From Owenia fusiformis (taxonomy: Eukaryota; Annelida; Polychaeta; Sabellida; Oweniidae): a stretch of 64,000 nt of DNA. The notes under the pieces are model-generated. The model saw only the letters and a list, made by a program, of their open reading frames with translations. It had not been told where the DNA came from and ran no database searches. Position 1 is the stretch's first letter. Each line of letters begins with the position of its first letter. The position numbers and the translations under genes were made by a program. The stretch covers positions 4,469,730 through 4,533,729 of the forward strand of contig CAIIXF020000007.1 in NCBI GenBank assembly GCA_903813345.2, written 5' to 3'. Shown piece by piece: positions 33,436 to 45,353 of this stretch.

Positions 33436-36400
33436 CTAATCTCTGTAACGTACTGGTTTATTCACAACAGTTCCAGTTTGTGACCTAGTTTGCATTCTAC
33501 CACTAGGTTGAACATCATCAGGTTGTGGATTAGGTTGTTCAATAGACAATGGTGCAGTTACAGCTTGATCACTGGGTAATATGTGATCTTGAACAGATGT
33601 ATCAGAACTAATGGCTCCATTAGCCTGAATGGGAGTTGTGGTTTCATCTAATGGTTGACTAAAGTCAGGAACCTTCAAAATATGACTGCGATTTCGCCTA
33701 TATATCCCATTACCTGTGTCTACAATGTAAGATCTTGGACTTTCATGTGAACATTTCACTTTCCCTTTAACATTCCAACCCTTTTCCCCCTCCCGTTTTA
33801 ACAGGACATTTTGACCCGGTGTAAGATCAGTCAATGGTTGCACACCATGGCGCCTGTCAAAGTAATGTTTGTGGGAGCTTTTGGCTTTCTCATCATTCAT
33901 TTTGACAATTTTCAAGTTTGGCCATTTGGGTTTTAGGTTGGTAGCCAAAGTAGGTATGGTTGATTTGATTTTTCTCCCCATCAGTAACTCAGCAGGAGAA
34001 ACTTGAGTAGATGCATGGGGTGTTGATCTATATGACAGTAAAGCTAAGCATGGATCATCTTGGTGAAGGAAGCGTTTCAATACCTGAACTCCCCTCTCTA
34101 CTTGACCATTACTTTGCGCAAAATTTGGACTAGAAGTCACATGGTTGAAATTGTATTTACGGGCGAACTCAGCAAATTCCGCACTTTTGAATTGTGGACC
34201 ATTATCTGAGTTTAAAGTGTCGCAAATACCGAATCGCGCAAAAATAGCTTTAAGCTTGTCAATCACTGTCTTTGTAGTTGTATTCTTTTCTAATCTTGCA
34301 ACTTCCGGAAATCTCGAAAAATAGTCTACTACCACGAGCCAATGCTTACCTTTGTATTCACATAAATCTGCTGCAATTTGACTCCACGGACGATCCGGTA
34401 GTTTTGTCGGGATTAATGGTTCTTTTCTCTGTGCATTCCGGTAAGTCGCACAATGCGTACATTTATTTACCATATCTCGAATCTCACCGCTCATCCCAGG
34501 CCAATACACTGAACCGCTAGCACGCGCGCGACATTTATTAATTCCCAAGTGTCCATGATGGATACGCTCAAGAATCTCAGCACGTAAACTACTCGGAACT
34601 ACGATTCGTGTACCGTGTAATATGAGATCATTTTGTATACTAAGCATTCCGCGCTCCGAAAAGTATGGTTTTAAATCAGGTGGCACTGATTTTACGCTGT
34701 CAGGCCAACCTTTCATGATCATATCTCGCAAACGGATTAAATCCGGATCTGTTCTGGATGCAGTTTTTATCAATTCAATCAGATAATCTGCAATTGGACG
34801 ATTATTCTCAATCGCTTCAACATGTTGTTCAATTTCGTTCTGTTTCTCGATAACGTCACAATCGTATGGCAATGGATCACGACTTAGAGTATCCGCAACG
34901 ACCATATCTCTACCAGGCACATATGTTGCTTTTACATTGAACCGCATAAGTCGCATCAATAAACGTTGTGTTCTGATTGGTACCTGATCAATGTCTTTTG
35001 TGTTAATCAGTGGAATCAATGGTTTGTGATCAGTGAGTAGTTCATAATCTAAACCAATGAGATATCGTGAAAATTTCTCTGAACTCCACACTGCCGCTAA
35101 GCACTCTTTCTCTATCATGGCATATCGTTTCTCAGTTTCCGACAATGAACGTGATGCATATGAAACAGGTTTCAAAATACTGCCATGTTTTTGCCATAAA
35201 CATCCACCAATACCGTAGCTACTTGCATCTGCGCTCAGAATAGTCTCTTTCTGTGGATCATAAAATGCTAGAACCGGTGCGTTACTTACCAGTGCTTTGA
35301 CATCATCAAAAGCTTTCTGCTGCATTGTGTCCCACGTAAACACTGTGTCTTTTTTCAATAGACTGTACATCGGGGCTGCAACTGTAGACATCTTTGGAAT
35401 GAATCTTCCAAGAAAATTGATCGATCCAAGCACACGTTTCAATTCTGTCTGATTAGTAGGTGGTTTCAATTCTTGAATAGCACGTACTTTCTCCGCTGAT
35501 GGACTTATCCCATCTTTTGAAATAGTAAAACCCATGAAACTTACCTTGCTCTGAGAAAACTTGCATTTTGCTTTGTTCAGTTTGATGCCGGCTGTCCTAA
35601 TCTTCTCCAAAACCGCTGACAACCGTCGATCATGTTCCGCAGTATCTTTACCATGAACAATTAGATCATCGATAAATATCTCTACACCATCAAGACCTTC
35701 GAACGTTTCCATCATGATTCTTTGGTATAACTCGCTCGCAAAATTCAGACCGAAAGGAACTCGATTGAATTTGAAACGGCCAAAGGGCGATATGAACGTT
35801 GTGAGTAACGAACTTTCATGTTCAAGGGTTAGACCCCAGAAACTACTTGAAGCATCGAGCACGGAAAACACTGTGGAATTTTTCATTTTATGTACCAAGT
35901 CTTCAGTTGACGGAAGCATAAATTTCTCGCGCTTTATGTTTTTATTCAACTGGCGAAGATCTACACAAATTCTTGGCTCTGGATCATTGCGTTTTTCAAC
36001 CGCGACCATTGGCGCACACCAATCGGTAGGTTCTGTAACACGCGAAATAACACCTTGCTTCACCATTTTCTCCAGTTTAGCTTTAACTCTAGGCATAAGG
36101 GGTAGACTAACACGTCTAGAAACTGGTATGCAATATGGGGTAGCATCATCTTTGAGCTTAATCTTGATTGGCTGATATTTGATTTTACCTACATCTCCAA
36201 AAATATCAGGATCATTGACTCGATCTTTCACCTTAGATTCAAGATTAGGTACTCGTAATTCATGAATACGCTTGATAAGACCCATCCCTGTGGCACACCC
36301 TCTTGACAGGAGATTTGAACCCTTGGGATTATCTACGACATGAATACTTGTTTTGAAAATCTTCCCTTGATATTCAATCTTGGCCTTAAATTGACCCAAA

Positions 36401-37455
36401 CTCTTGATTCTACCTCCCAGACTATTAAGTTTGGACTTAGATGAAACCAGGGGTGGTTTTGACTGAAATTTCTGATAAGTGGAAGAGTTAATTACAGACA
36501 CGTCTGCACCACTGTCAAGTTTGAACTTTACATCCTCTCCACATACCTTCAGTTCTTGGTACCATGGAGGTTCATTATCGTTGGTAATCATCTCATCCAA
36601 GTCGATCACAACTTCCTCAAGAAAATCTGTAGCCTGAGCCTCGTATATTTCACCGAGATACGAATCACCATCTGTCGAATCACAATCTTCAACATTATGG
36701 GCACTATGTGTCGATTTTGACAACAATTTACGGCAAGCACGTTTGTAGTGTCCTTTGGATTTACAATATCGGCAAGTCTCGTTATGGGCTGGACATTTGC
36801 CCTTGTCATGTTGTAGCAGACATTTGCCACACTTTATATTATCCTGTGAACTCGATTTACTTTGACTGTAGCGTCCTTTGACACGATAATTGTTTTTCTT
36901 AACAGCGTCCACTGAAATCGAAGGCGACCCTTCATTTGTAATGACTGATTCCCTCAGTCGTGCCATCTCAATTACTTTCGCCAAAGTGAGTTTCGTATAG
37001 TCCATAATCTTCAATTTGTCGGCAAGCTCTTTATTTTTCATTCCAACAATTAATTGGTGCATAATTTCTCGATCCTGGGCTGTTTTATCTCCAAATTGAC
37101 AAACTTCACACTTGTCGTATAGTTCCCTCAAGAAATTATCAACACTACTGGTTTGAGCTAGGTTGTGAAACTGTCTTTGTTCCTCTATAATGTTTATCTT
37201 GGGTACAAAATACTGCTCAAATTTCTTGGAAATTGTCTCATATTTGTTTTTATCTTGGTCTTCAGAATACGTAAAAGTATTGTAAATAGTCTCAGCCTTT
37301 GGGCCCATGACATATATCAAAGTGTCAATCTGATTAGATTCAGCTTCAGTTTTCAACTTACTAGCTGTCCTAAATCTCTCAAACCTGGAAATCCAATGTC
37401 TCCATAACTTGGGTTGAGTCACATCAAATTGCTCGGGTGGTTCCAATCTATACAT
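33436..37455 (-). CDS. Gag-Pol polyprotein of the Ty3/Gypsy element
   Basis: Single frame of 1339 aa. The ATG at 37455 is preferred because an upstream in-frame ATG at 37527 lies inside the LTR. Order, with approximate residues: gag (1-200); Cys-rich knuckles about 209-241, the second a CCHC (C-x2-C-x4-H-x4-C); aspartic protease LDSGADVSVI (about 313); reverse transcriptase with motif A VFSVLDASSSF (about 530) and motif C FIDDLIVHG (about 594); RNase H (SADASSYGIGG); integrase with an HHCC zinc site and a DDE core (NSDNGPQF, then a Glu in NGQVERG). This RT-RNase H-integrase order is Ty3/Gypsy. No envelope gene. All key residues are present, so it may be active. Confidence 0.95.
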   Translation of the reverse strand: MYRLEPPEQFDVTQPKLWRHWISRFERFRTASKLKTEAESNQIDTLIYVMGPKAETIYNTFTYSEDQDKNKYETISKKFEQYFVPKINIIEEQRQFHNLAQTSSVDNFLRELYDKCEVCQFGDKTAQDREIMHQLIVGMKNKELADKLKIMDYTKLTLAKVIEMARLRESVITNEGSPSISVDAVKKNNYRVKGRYSQSKSSSQDNIKCGKCLLQHDKGKCPAHNETCRYCKSKGHYKRACRKLLSKSTHSAHNVEDCDSTDGDSYLGEIYEAQATDFLEEVVIDLDEMITNDNEPPWYQELKVCGEDVKFKLDSGADVSVINSSTYQKFQSKPPLVSSKSKLNSLGGRIKSLGQFKAKIEYQGKIFKTSIHVVDNPKGSNLLSRGCATGMGLIKRIHELRVPNLESKVKDRVNDPDIFGDVGKIKYQPIKIKLKDDATPYCIPVSRRVSLPLMPRVKAKLEKMVKQGVISRVTEPTDWCAPMVAVEKRNDPEPRICVDLRQLNKNIKREKFMLPSTEDLVHKMKNSTVFSVLDASSSFWGLTLEHESSLLTTFISPFGRFKFNRVPFGLNFASELYQRIMMETFEGLDGVEIFIDDLIVHGKDTAEHDRRLSAVLEKIRTAGIKLNKAKCKFSQSKVSFMGFTISKDGISPSAEKVRAIQELKPPTNQTELKRVLGSINFLGRFIPKMSTVAAPMYSLLKKDTVFTWDTMQQKAFDDVKALVSNAPVLAFYDPQKETILSADASSYGIGGCLWQKHGSILKPVSYASRSLSETEKRYAMIEKECLAAVWSSEKFSRYLIGLDYELLTDHKPLIPLINTKDIDQVPIRTQRLLMRLMRFNVKATYVPGRDMVVADTLSRDPLPYDCDVIEKQNEIEQHVEAIENNRPIADYLIELIKTASRTDPDLIRLRDMIMKGWPDSVKSVPPDLKPYFSERGMLSIQNDLILHGTRIVVPSSLRAEILERIHHGHLGINKCRARASGSVYWPGMSGEIRDMVNKCTHCATYRNAQRKEPLIPTKLPDRPWSQIAADLCEYKGKHWLVVVDYFSRFPEVARLEKNTTTKTVIDKLKAIFARFGICDTLNSDNGPQFKSAEFAEFARKYNFNHVTSSPNFAQSNGQVERGVQVLKRFLHQDDPCLALLSYRSTPHASTQVSPAELLMGRKIKSTIPTLATNLKPKWPNLKIVKMNDEKAKSSHKHYFDRRHGVQPLTDLTPGQNVLLKREGEKGWNVKGKVKCSHESPRSYIVDTGNGIYRRNRSHILKVPDFSQPLDETTTPIQANGAISSDTSVQDHILPSDQAVTAPLSIEQPNPQPDDVQPSGRMQTRSQTGTVVNKPVRYRD

Positions 37456-37483
37456 ATTTCCTTGTTCTATGAATCTGACACCA

Positions 37484-37674
37484 TATAAGGATCTATAAAG
37501 TTCTATCAGAACTTCTCTAAATATCACGTAAAGACAAGATTAAGAATCTTCTTTATATCAAAACATTTACATGCTTTATTGACTTGAACTCAGAGTTGTA
37601 CATTTTGGTAATCTCACATATACTAGTACTTTGAGACAAACAGTTTTGGTAGTAAGTTAGCATATATTATGACA
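37484..37674 (-). repeat. 5' LTR (191 bp)
   Basis: Matches 33053-33243 base for base. Its outer edge is about 165 bp upstream of the first PTGES3 ATG. Confidence 0.93.
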
Positions 37675-37794
37675 ATTCCTAAATTGAGTTTTAGTACACC
37701 TTTAAAACATTTGGAAAAATTAAAAGTTAAAGGTAGTGCCACTATATTTCGACAAATGATTTTTGGCTTGTCGTGGATTCATTTCAGAAGTGGA

Positions 37795-37799
37795 CCAAT
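37795..37799 (+). promoter_or_regulatory. CCAAT box, PTGES3 promoter region
   Basis: GACCAATCAACG matches an NF-Y-type CCAAT box 40-50 bases before the first ATG of PTGES3. It could instead lie in the 5' UTR. Only about 120 bp separate it from the LTR element. Confidence 0.35.
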
Positions 37800-37847
37800 C
37801 AACGTGGAGCATTTCTTCAGTCCTTCAAGATATCTCACATGGGAGAA

Positions 37848-40800
37848 ATGGCAGATCAAAAGTAAGGTATTTTGGGGGGTTTTCTCGGTATACTGACTCA
37901 AAATAGTTATAAAAAGTAAATGTGTGTTTGATACAAATATTATCAGATCTCATGCTTTTTAAAAGTTCACTCAATGTGACTTTGATGAAAAGTTACGATC
38001 GATTGAATAATTCAATTTGAATTTCATTTTTTGACAAATTTTCATTGATTTTCGATTTGACTTGTCCGAGTTCCTTGATGGAATGCATTATATAAATATC
38101 CATAACTTGTCCTTATCTGTCTGCATATCACATAGAGTGGGAAATTGTACGTTGTACGAAATTGTAAAGAAATTCCCATTCCATTTCTTGGCTTTTGCAC
38201 ATGCATCCCGCGATCTGATTCTTCTACAACCCTTTTCATTGTTTTACTTCGTCACAAATAGGAAATCAAAAGATCATTGTACAATAATATATGAAAAAAT
38301 ATATTCCAATTGTACATAAATGACATTTGTATATCTTGAATTACTTCTACAGTGCTGATACAAATTAATTGAGAAGTCGTATTGTTGGCATATTTTCTTG
38401 AATTTTAACATTTAAGGTCAGGGTGCATGATGGGAAATTTTCTGCATCCTTCAATTGAGTCACATGTTATTTTTCAAACAAGAATCACTCCTTCCCCACA
38501 TTGTCTACACCTTCCAAGTTTGCACAAAGAGTGCACTTATGTGCCTAGAAAAGACTTGTGAGAAGATTTGTTTTGTAAAATGTATAAAAAACGAGAAAAT
38601 TCAGTGAAAAAAATTTCTGAAAATTTTCTGAATTTTTCCACTGAATTTTCTTGGTTTTTATACACTTTATCAAAACATTCTTCTCACAAGTCTTTTTTAG
38701 GCACATAAGTGCACTCTTTGTGCAAAAGTGAAAGATATAGACAATATGGGGAAGGAGTGATTCTTGTTTCAAAAATAACATGTGACTCAATTGAGGGATA
38801 CAGAAAATTTCCCATCATGCACCCTGACCTTAATGTTCCAAACTCCCACAAACTGCAGGAAAGTATAAACCGTAAATCATATTTTACCAAAATGAGTGTC
38901 TCTAAGGCTTCATACCAGTGTATGCATAATGCATTTGTCACGAGTTTGAGCTGAAATTTCGCTAAAATGAAGTAAGGGTAATTTCCGCCAATGGTAAGTG
39001 CTCAGAAGCAAATAATTCACATGCGCAAAATAATCAAACAATCTGATTGAGGAATGCAGGAGTGTGCAGGGGTATGTAGTAGGGGTACCGCGAACGCTCG
39101 AGTGCTCGAGCAATTCACCTCCGATACAAGCTGTATCGATACATAACATGAATATCTGTCGTATCGTTTTTTGACCGGAAGGGAAAAACTCAGAGCTTGG
39201 AGATGACAGACAGTCATAGTTAGATGTTAGCATATTTTACATCTTTCTTTGTCGTGATGTGAAATAAGCATAATCCGGCTGCAGTACCTCCGGCTTTACA
39301 AGTTTGAAAAAGTAGAATAAAGTTCAGTATTACTTCAATTTACGCTGTATCATTGTATCGTATCGTGAGGTCAGTATCGTAAATACGTATCGATATTCAA
39401 TTTCTCGTATTGTGGTACCCCTAGTATGTAGGCAAATCCATTTTGACAACAAATGTTTGATAAGAGCACTCTGTTTAGTTTGAAAACTCACCCTTTATTA
39501 TTTTGTATCAGCACTATAGTTTCGCTAATAAAGTATATGGCCAGGCCTCTTATATTTTGATGCTTCTCTGCCATAGTACATTTTCAAAAAGATTAACATG
39601 GCTGAAATTCTTTAAATTACAAGAGGGCATAGGCTTATTGCGCAAAAAACAAGTAATCCGAAATATACAAATGTCATTCATGTACAATATGAATATTGAA
39701 AATACTTTTCCATATATAATTGCACAATGGTCTCCTGATTTCTTATTTTTGGGGTTCTACTGACGAAATAAAACAGTGAAATGTGCTGTAGATTATTTGT
39801 GAAAGGTGGACACTGGCAAAAGTGAGAATTTTTAGGTCACCAATTAAATCCCCATTATCGACCATGAATAACAATTGAATGATCAAAAAATCGATCTCAA
39901 TATTTAGATATAACTCTAAACTGACATATTATTGTTTGTTTATGGTCATCTTGGGGCTATATTACTCAGATTACTCTAAATAAGCTCATAATCCTTTAGG
40001 AATATTTCAAGTTTGAAAACTTCTGCTTCAGTGCGCAGCGGTCATTTTGATTCTTTGAAATTAGCGAAACAAAGCACAATCAACCCCAGTGTGTTCTTTA
40101 AGGTAACACTAAAGTTAATCAAAAGTACAAAAAAGGGCAACAATATTTTTTTGATAAAGAGTCACAAGATTTTGTATCTGTTTTCCTTATCTGTGAATGC
40201 ATTTCCTGACTAAAGAGACATGTCAACGAAAGCATCATATTTAAACATATTTTTCATAACAATGAATTGGATGTGCATGGGTCCCTAAAGCTAGCATGGA
40301 GACAATGAAGTGAGGTTAATCTTTGAAAGTTTCAAGGAGTAGCCTTGCAACAGTCACACATTTGCAAGAATCCAAAATTTCCACAAATCATCTTACCTTA
40401 CCAAGGAACATAGAAGGAGCATGAAAATGTGCATTTCTTGCATTGTTAGAGAATAAAAAAGCTCAAACCATAGTTTCTTATAAATATTTCACGTCCACCA
40501 TTTTGATTAATCCTCATACAAGTTTTTTGACTATAATCAAAACAGAAATGTTTGTGACTACTCCTGGTTAACTGTTAAAAATAATAAGAACATAACTTCG
40601 ACATATGAGTGTTACCTGATTAATGGGACCCTCACGTGCCTTCCAAATGGTAGTAAACGAACTCTAGTGTAACTACATCGGCTTATCTTTCCGTCCGATC
40701 AACAATAAGTACAGTTATACAAGAAATGTAAACGAAGTGAAAATATTCCCAAACATTTTCTGAAAGGCATGTCATTCCATGCCAATTATGAAAGATCAAT

Positions 40801-43800
40801 GTCTAAGTAGTTGGCCTTTTCGGGCTGCTATTACCCTTGACAACCCATAAATAGGTGACCTGAGATCAAGGTCATTCCAAGCTCAAAGGTGAGTATCTCA
40901 GTATTTGGCAGTTGAAGGCCCTGGGGAATGCTGTGGGGCTTTGGGACTCATGAGAAGGTGACATGAGGTCAAAGTCAACAATTATGGTTCAAGATCAGTA
41001 TGAGTCGCAGAGGATGTCTCAATCCAATCTGAATCCCAATGTTCCGAACCCCAATTGTCCAAATCTCAATGGCCCGAATCCCATTGGTCAAAAACCTAAT
41101 GATCCAAAAATTAACAATTGTTGATATGACGTTTTTTTAGGGACCACATAAAATATTGAGTTATAAATAAGTCGATCCTTGTGTGAGCCCTATAATTATT
41201 TACTTTGCCAAACACTTTTATAATGGTAATTAAAATATTTAGAACCCATGCTAGTATTTGTTTTATTTCCAAATCATTTTTTTTGACGGTTGCACCTTGG
41301 GGCACTTGGCGTTTTCGTGTCACTTTTTTGACTGCAGACAAGTAAAAGTGAATAGTCAGTTAACGAATCTATAATGACTGATCTCCCCAGGATTTTTTCT
41401 CAGGTGGGTGCAAAATTCTCATTTTCACAATTCAGACCAAAATTGGTCAAAATTTGCCAATTTTTCATGATTTTTCTCATTTTCAAGCGGGTGTAAATGG
41501 ATTTTTAGGTGGGTGTAAGCTTATTTTCAAAATCTCAGGTGGATGCTGCACCCACTTGCTTTAATGCTGTGGAAATCACTGAATGACTATGGGTCAGTTC
41601 ATAGTAATCTACCCCAACATCAGTTTTGGGGATTTTCTGCACATACTAATCTATCACTGGGCCCTTTTCACAGAATTCTAAACTAACATTGTACCAAGAT
41701 AGTTTGAAATGAATGAATTAAGGAAATGTTAAAATTAAGAGTTTTGTTTTCTCATTTAAGTTCTCATGGTTCTACTTGTTCCACATATCATTTACATGAC
41801 CAGGATCACAATGTACATGGTCAGAATGACCCTAAACATGATGAAAATGTGACTGAAAAATAGGTAAAAGTAGGACCTCAGGAAAGGTTACTGAACAGAA
41901 TCTTTTGAATTTTTCAGAAAATGAGCCTAAAATTTTGCTCTAAATGATACAAGCTCTAAAAATTGGATACCATTCCAAGATAAAAGGAATTTAAAATCGA
42001 TCAATTTTCCTTTTAATGACCACCATTGTTTCATTTAAATATTTATATATATTTATATACTGTAAATTAAAACAGGTTGCAAATCCTTTAACATCATTTT
42101 GTTATGTTTGATTTCAGGTTGTTTGCACCAGTTCTTTGGGCACAACGTGCTGATAAAATACTCCTAACTATAGCTTTAGAAGATATATCTGAGGAAAAAT
42201 TAGAGCTTACACCAGAGAAATTAGAGTTTACAGCCAAAGCAGGAAAAGAAGGAAAAGAATACATTTGTAACATAGAATTTAACAAAGAAATAAACATAGA
42301 CGTAAGTTCCTTATTCATTCTGAAAAATTTACACATGCAAATGGATGTGGTTTTAAAACTCTCACCCAACCTTTTAGCGTAAATTATTGCAAAGTATAAA
42401 AATAGGGGCCATTTTTTATTCAAATTTTACTGTTATTTCAGTTTATTTGTAAGCAATATCAGGTTATTTTGTGACACCCAAAACCAAAACTAATATTTTC
42501 TTGTGTAAAACTTGATTAGATATTAGTATATGGGAAACCTTCTCAATTGACCTATCCTGTACCCATGGTACCCAAAATGTTGATCGTCCTCTAATGTATT
42601 TTGTAGTAAAAATAAATAAAACCATGTTACATTCCAGACCTCAAAACAACAAAAAACCACAAGAGAGATACATATGGTGTTAATGAAAAAAGAAGATGGT
42701 TATTGGCCAAGGCTAACAAAAGAACAGAAAAAGGTAAATTTACTTTTTAAAGTTTGGATGGAATAGATTCTAGCTATTTTACTCATCGCTATACACCTGT
42801 ACATCATTTTGCAGGCTCATAGGCATTCTTTTATAGTGCTAGAAAATAGGCCCATCCTTGAGACACCGTCCACTCTGTACCTGTTCCCTCAATGTATAGT
42901 GCTACGGATATCATGGATTCTGGTTTCTTGGCAGAGTGGATGTTGTCTGGAATCCTTTGTTCAAAAAAAAAAAACATGACCAGTGATTGATGTTAAAGAA
43001 AAAAGAATTGCAATGTTTAGGAAGTCACTCATTTTAACCTTTAGCATGCTATTGGAGACCAGAGTCGCCCATGCTTTACTATCCCCAGCAATTGCGGTCA
43101 ACAAGTTTTTAATTTGAATTTACTGCCGTTTCTCATCATTAATCTTTTGGCCAATCAGCCTCTTTCCCTCTGACCTTTCACATTTATGGTAATGTGACCA
43201 AAACAGGGATGGAGATTTAAAAAAAAGATAAGACCTTTTTTGATCATTTTTAGATGATCATATCGTCTAAATGAACAGAAATGTTGATCACAGTGTGGGT
43301 CATATTCACTTGACATTAGCCCCAGGCGGATGTAAATATTTAGAATCTTGTGTAAAGTTGAAGTGCCTTGCCACATTGTTTAACATGTTAAACATTAAAT
43401 CCACCATTATTGAATATTATAGAACAAAGTCAATTTTAAGTACTTTCATAAACATACTTTCTTTTTAAAGATTTTTATTCACAAGAGAACTCTTAATCAT
43501 GTATTGTTTCTGTATCATTGGTTGATCTCCTTTAACATTATGTCTTGTTTCAGTATCATTGGTTGAAAACAGACTTCAACAGATGGCGGGATGAAGATGA
43601 ATCAGATGAGGAGACTGGAGGCACTGATGCCGGGATGGAAGAGGTACTTATGTTATCATCTCACACATGTCATTATTACTATTAGCTCACATGGTGAGCT
43701 ATTGCAATCACTCACTTGTCCATCTGTCTGTCTGTCTGTCTGTCTGTGTCCATCCGTCCATCAACAATTGGCCCGTTTTAAAACCTCTGTCAATACAATT

Positions 43801-44947
43801 CCTGTTTTAAATTATTTTTGTTCAACATCAATATAGAAACCCCCCTATGACTCAATTCATGACAAATATGACAAATTCGAAAGCTCGCCTATTTTCAAAA
43901 TGGCCACCATTCTTGTCTCACGAAATTCACTTTTGGACCATTTGCTAGCTTAATAAATAATTTCAGGTGTCCTGCATTGTAAAAACCCATGTCACTGTAA
44001 AGAGTAGTTGTATGCCATAATTTTGTTACAAAAAATCTGCAAAATTTATATCTGTTCTTTTCAGCCATTTTAGTTAACATTGATTTGTCAATCTCTCTCA
44101 AGAAATCCCCTTTTGGACCGTTTGTTTTAAAACCTCTGTCGATAAGATTCCCATTTAGGTTATTTTTGTTCAACATCAATACAGGAAACTCCGCTATGAC
44201 TCTTGGTTCAAAAGCTTGCCTATTTTCAAAATGGCTGCCATTTTTGTCTCGCAAAATTCACTTTTAGACCATTTTGTAGCTTTAGAAATAATTTCAGGCA
44301 TACTGCATTGTAAAAAGCCATGTCACTGTAAAGAGTAGTTGTATGAAATAATTTTGTTACAAAAAATCGGCAAAACATTAAATATAGCTGCTGGGAATAT
44401 TTGCTCATGCCTGACTAGCTTTTCGGTAACCAGATCTTACTATTAACATACTGATAAAATATTTGGATAAAACTCGACCTCCTTCTTGTTGAAAACAATG
44501 AAAATAAAGAAATCCTCTCTGGCGGAAGTTCATCCATTTTGTCTTTTTGTTGTTCAAAACTGTAAAATCTGCAGACTTTGATAGTCAAGAGTAGTCTGGC
44601 TAGCCATTGCAGATTAAGATCACATTTTTATAGCATTTTAAAAATGTGTCATTGTTGTTGTCTTGAGCTACTGGGCTATTTTTCTCTTCAAAGTATGATG
44701 TGTATCTTGTTCATTATTATTATGTTACTTTATGTTATTTCAGATGATGAGAGGAATGGGAGGAATGAGTGGCATGGGAGGAATGGGTGGTATGGGAGGA
44801 ATGGGTGGCATGGGAGGAATGGGTGGTATGGGAGGAATGGGTGGTATGCCAGATATGTCTGGTATGCAAGGAATGGACAAGTTTGACCCCAGTGCTGCTC
44901 CTGAAAGTGATGATAGTGATGATGAAGAACTTCCCGATTTGGAGTGA
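37848..44947 (+). CDS. PTGES3: Prostaglandin E synthase 3 / HSP90 co-chaperone p23
   Basis: p23 binds ATP-bound HSP90 through a CS domain and stabilises client complexes; vertebrate p23 also has cytosolic PGE synthase activity. Exons: 37848-37861 (MADQ+), 42118-42301, 42638-42733, 43554-43643, 44744-44947; 195 aa. An in-frame ATG nine bases upstream (37839) would add three residues. The short first exon was placed by its strong donor AAAA|GTAAGG and matching phase. CS-domain landmarks: LFAPVLWAQRADKILLTIAL, WPRLTKEQKK and YHWLKTDFNRWRDEDE. The acidic tail DDSDDEELPDLE is the conserved p23 C-terminus. A Gly-Met repeat precedes it. Intron 1 (4.3 kb) carries two transposon relics, intron 3 a tandem repeat. 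The LTR element lies just upstream in antisense. Confidence 0.93.
38416..38829. mobile_element. TTAA-flanked foldback element, 414 bp
   Basis: Arms of about 200 bp begin GGTCAGGGTGCATGATGGGA and mirror each other almost perfectly around 38620. TTAA lies at both outer edges (38412-38415, 38830-38833). PTGES3 intron 1. Confidence 0.8.
39080..39423. mobile_element. Non-autonomous hAT-type element, 344 bp
   Basis: Ends TAGGGGTACC and GGTACCCCTA are inverted and are flanked by a perfect 8 bp duplication, GTATGTAG (39072-39079, 39424-39431). Inside are repeated gtatcg motifs. PTGES3 intron 1. Confidence 0.85.
41010..41110. repeat. Short minisatellite, about 16 bp unit
   Basis: Variants of aatcccaatgttccga repeat five to six times (aatctcaatggcccga, aatcccattggtcaaa). 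PTGES3 intron 1. Confidence 0.6.
43690..44400. repeat. Dispersed repeat with a 350 bp tandem duplication
   Basis: A (gtct)n run (43723-43748) and agctcacatggtgagct introduce a block in which ttttaaaacctctgtc, ttgttcaacatcaatac and cactgtaaagagtagttgta each occur twice, about 350 bp apart. This agctcac/gtgagct type is common in mollusc genomes. PTGES3 intron 3. Confidence 0.75.
44747..44853 (+). repeat. Coding minisatellite (Gly-Met repeat) in PTGES3
   Basis: An 18 bp unit, ggaatgggtggtatggga, repeats in frame and encodes GGM triplets between the CS domain and the acidic tail. Confidence 0.85.
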
Positions 44948-45353
44948 TGCAGGTGACATCTTTATATCAACCAAGCACTATTGAAACTTTTATATATGTC
45001 AGACTTGTAGCATACTTCATATCACATTGTACTAAGACAATGGAATACCAAGAATTCGAGTGTTTGTAAATTCTAGTTACATAGATGATGTGGATTTGAA
45101 ACAATGGTGCAAAAAGGAGATTAGAATTAAAACTTTGTCGGGAAAGCTATTTTGGATAGCTTTTTATACAGTGACATTTAAAGAATAATGCTCGAATTAT
45201 TGACATGGAAAGAGACAGTGCAACCTGGATGCGAAAACTGCTGGGACCATAGAATTGATGACATAGCTGATGTTCAAACTGACTATTGTTAAAACACATA
45301 TTATAGTGTACGTTGGATATCCTTGAAAATGGGAGTTATTCATATTCGAAGGT

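Larger units (their letters stand above)
33053..37674 (-). mobile_element. Intact Ty3/Gypsy LTR retrotransposon, 4.62 kb
   Basis: Direct 191 bp LTRs (33053-33243 and 37484-37674) are identical by eye, and ATTCC flanks the element on both sides (33048-33052, 37675-37679). On the minus strand the 5' LTR starts TGTCATAATA. Just inside it TGGTGTCAGATTC fits a tRNA-primed (tRNA-Leu-like) primer site, and AAGGGGAGA before the 3' LTR is the polypurine tract. One long gag-pol frame is intact. Identical LTRs mean recent insertion. Size and single-ORF layout resemble bivalve Steamer-like (Mag-lineage) elements, but lineage needs a tree. Confidence 0.95.

Noticed and set aside
43723-43748. Short (gtct)n run as a regulatory site
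   Set aside because: Simple microsatellite at the start of a dispersed repeat; no regulatory evidence.
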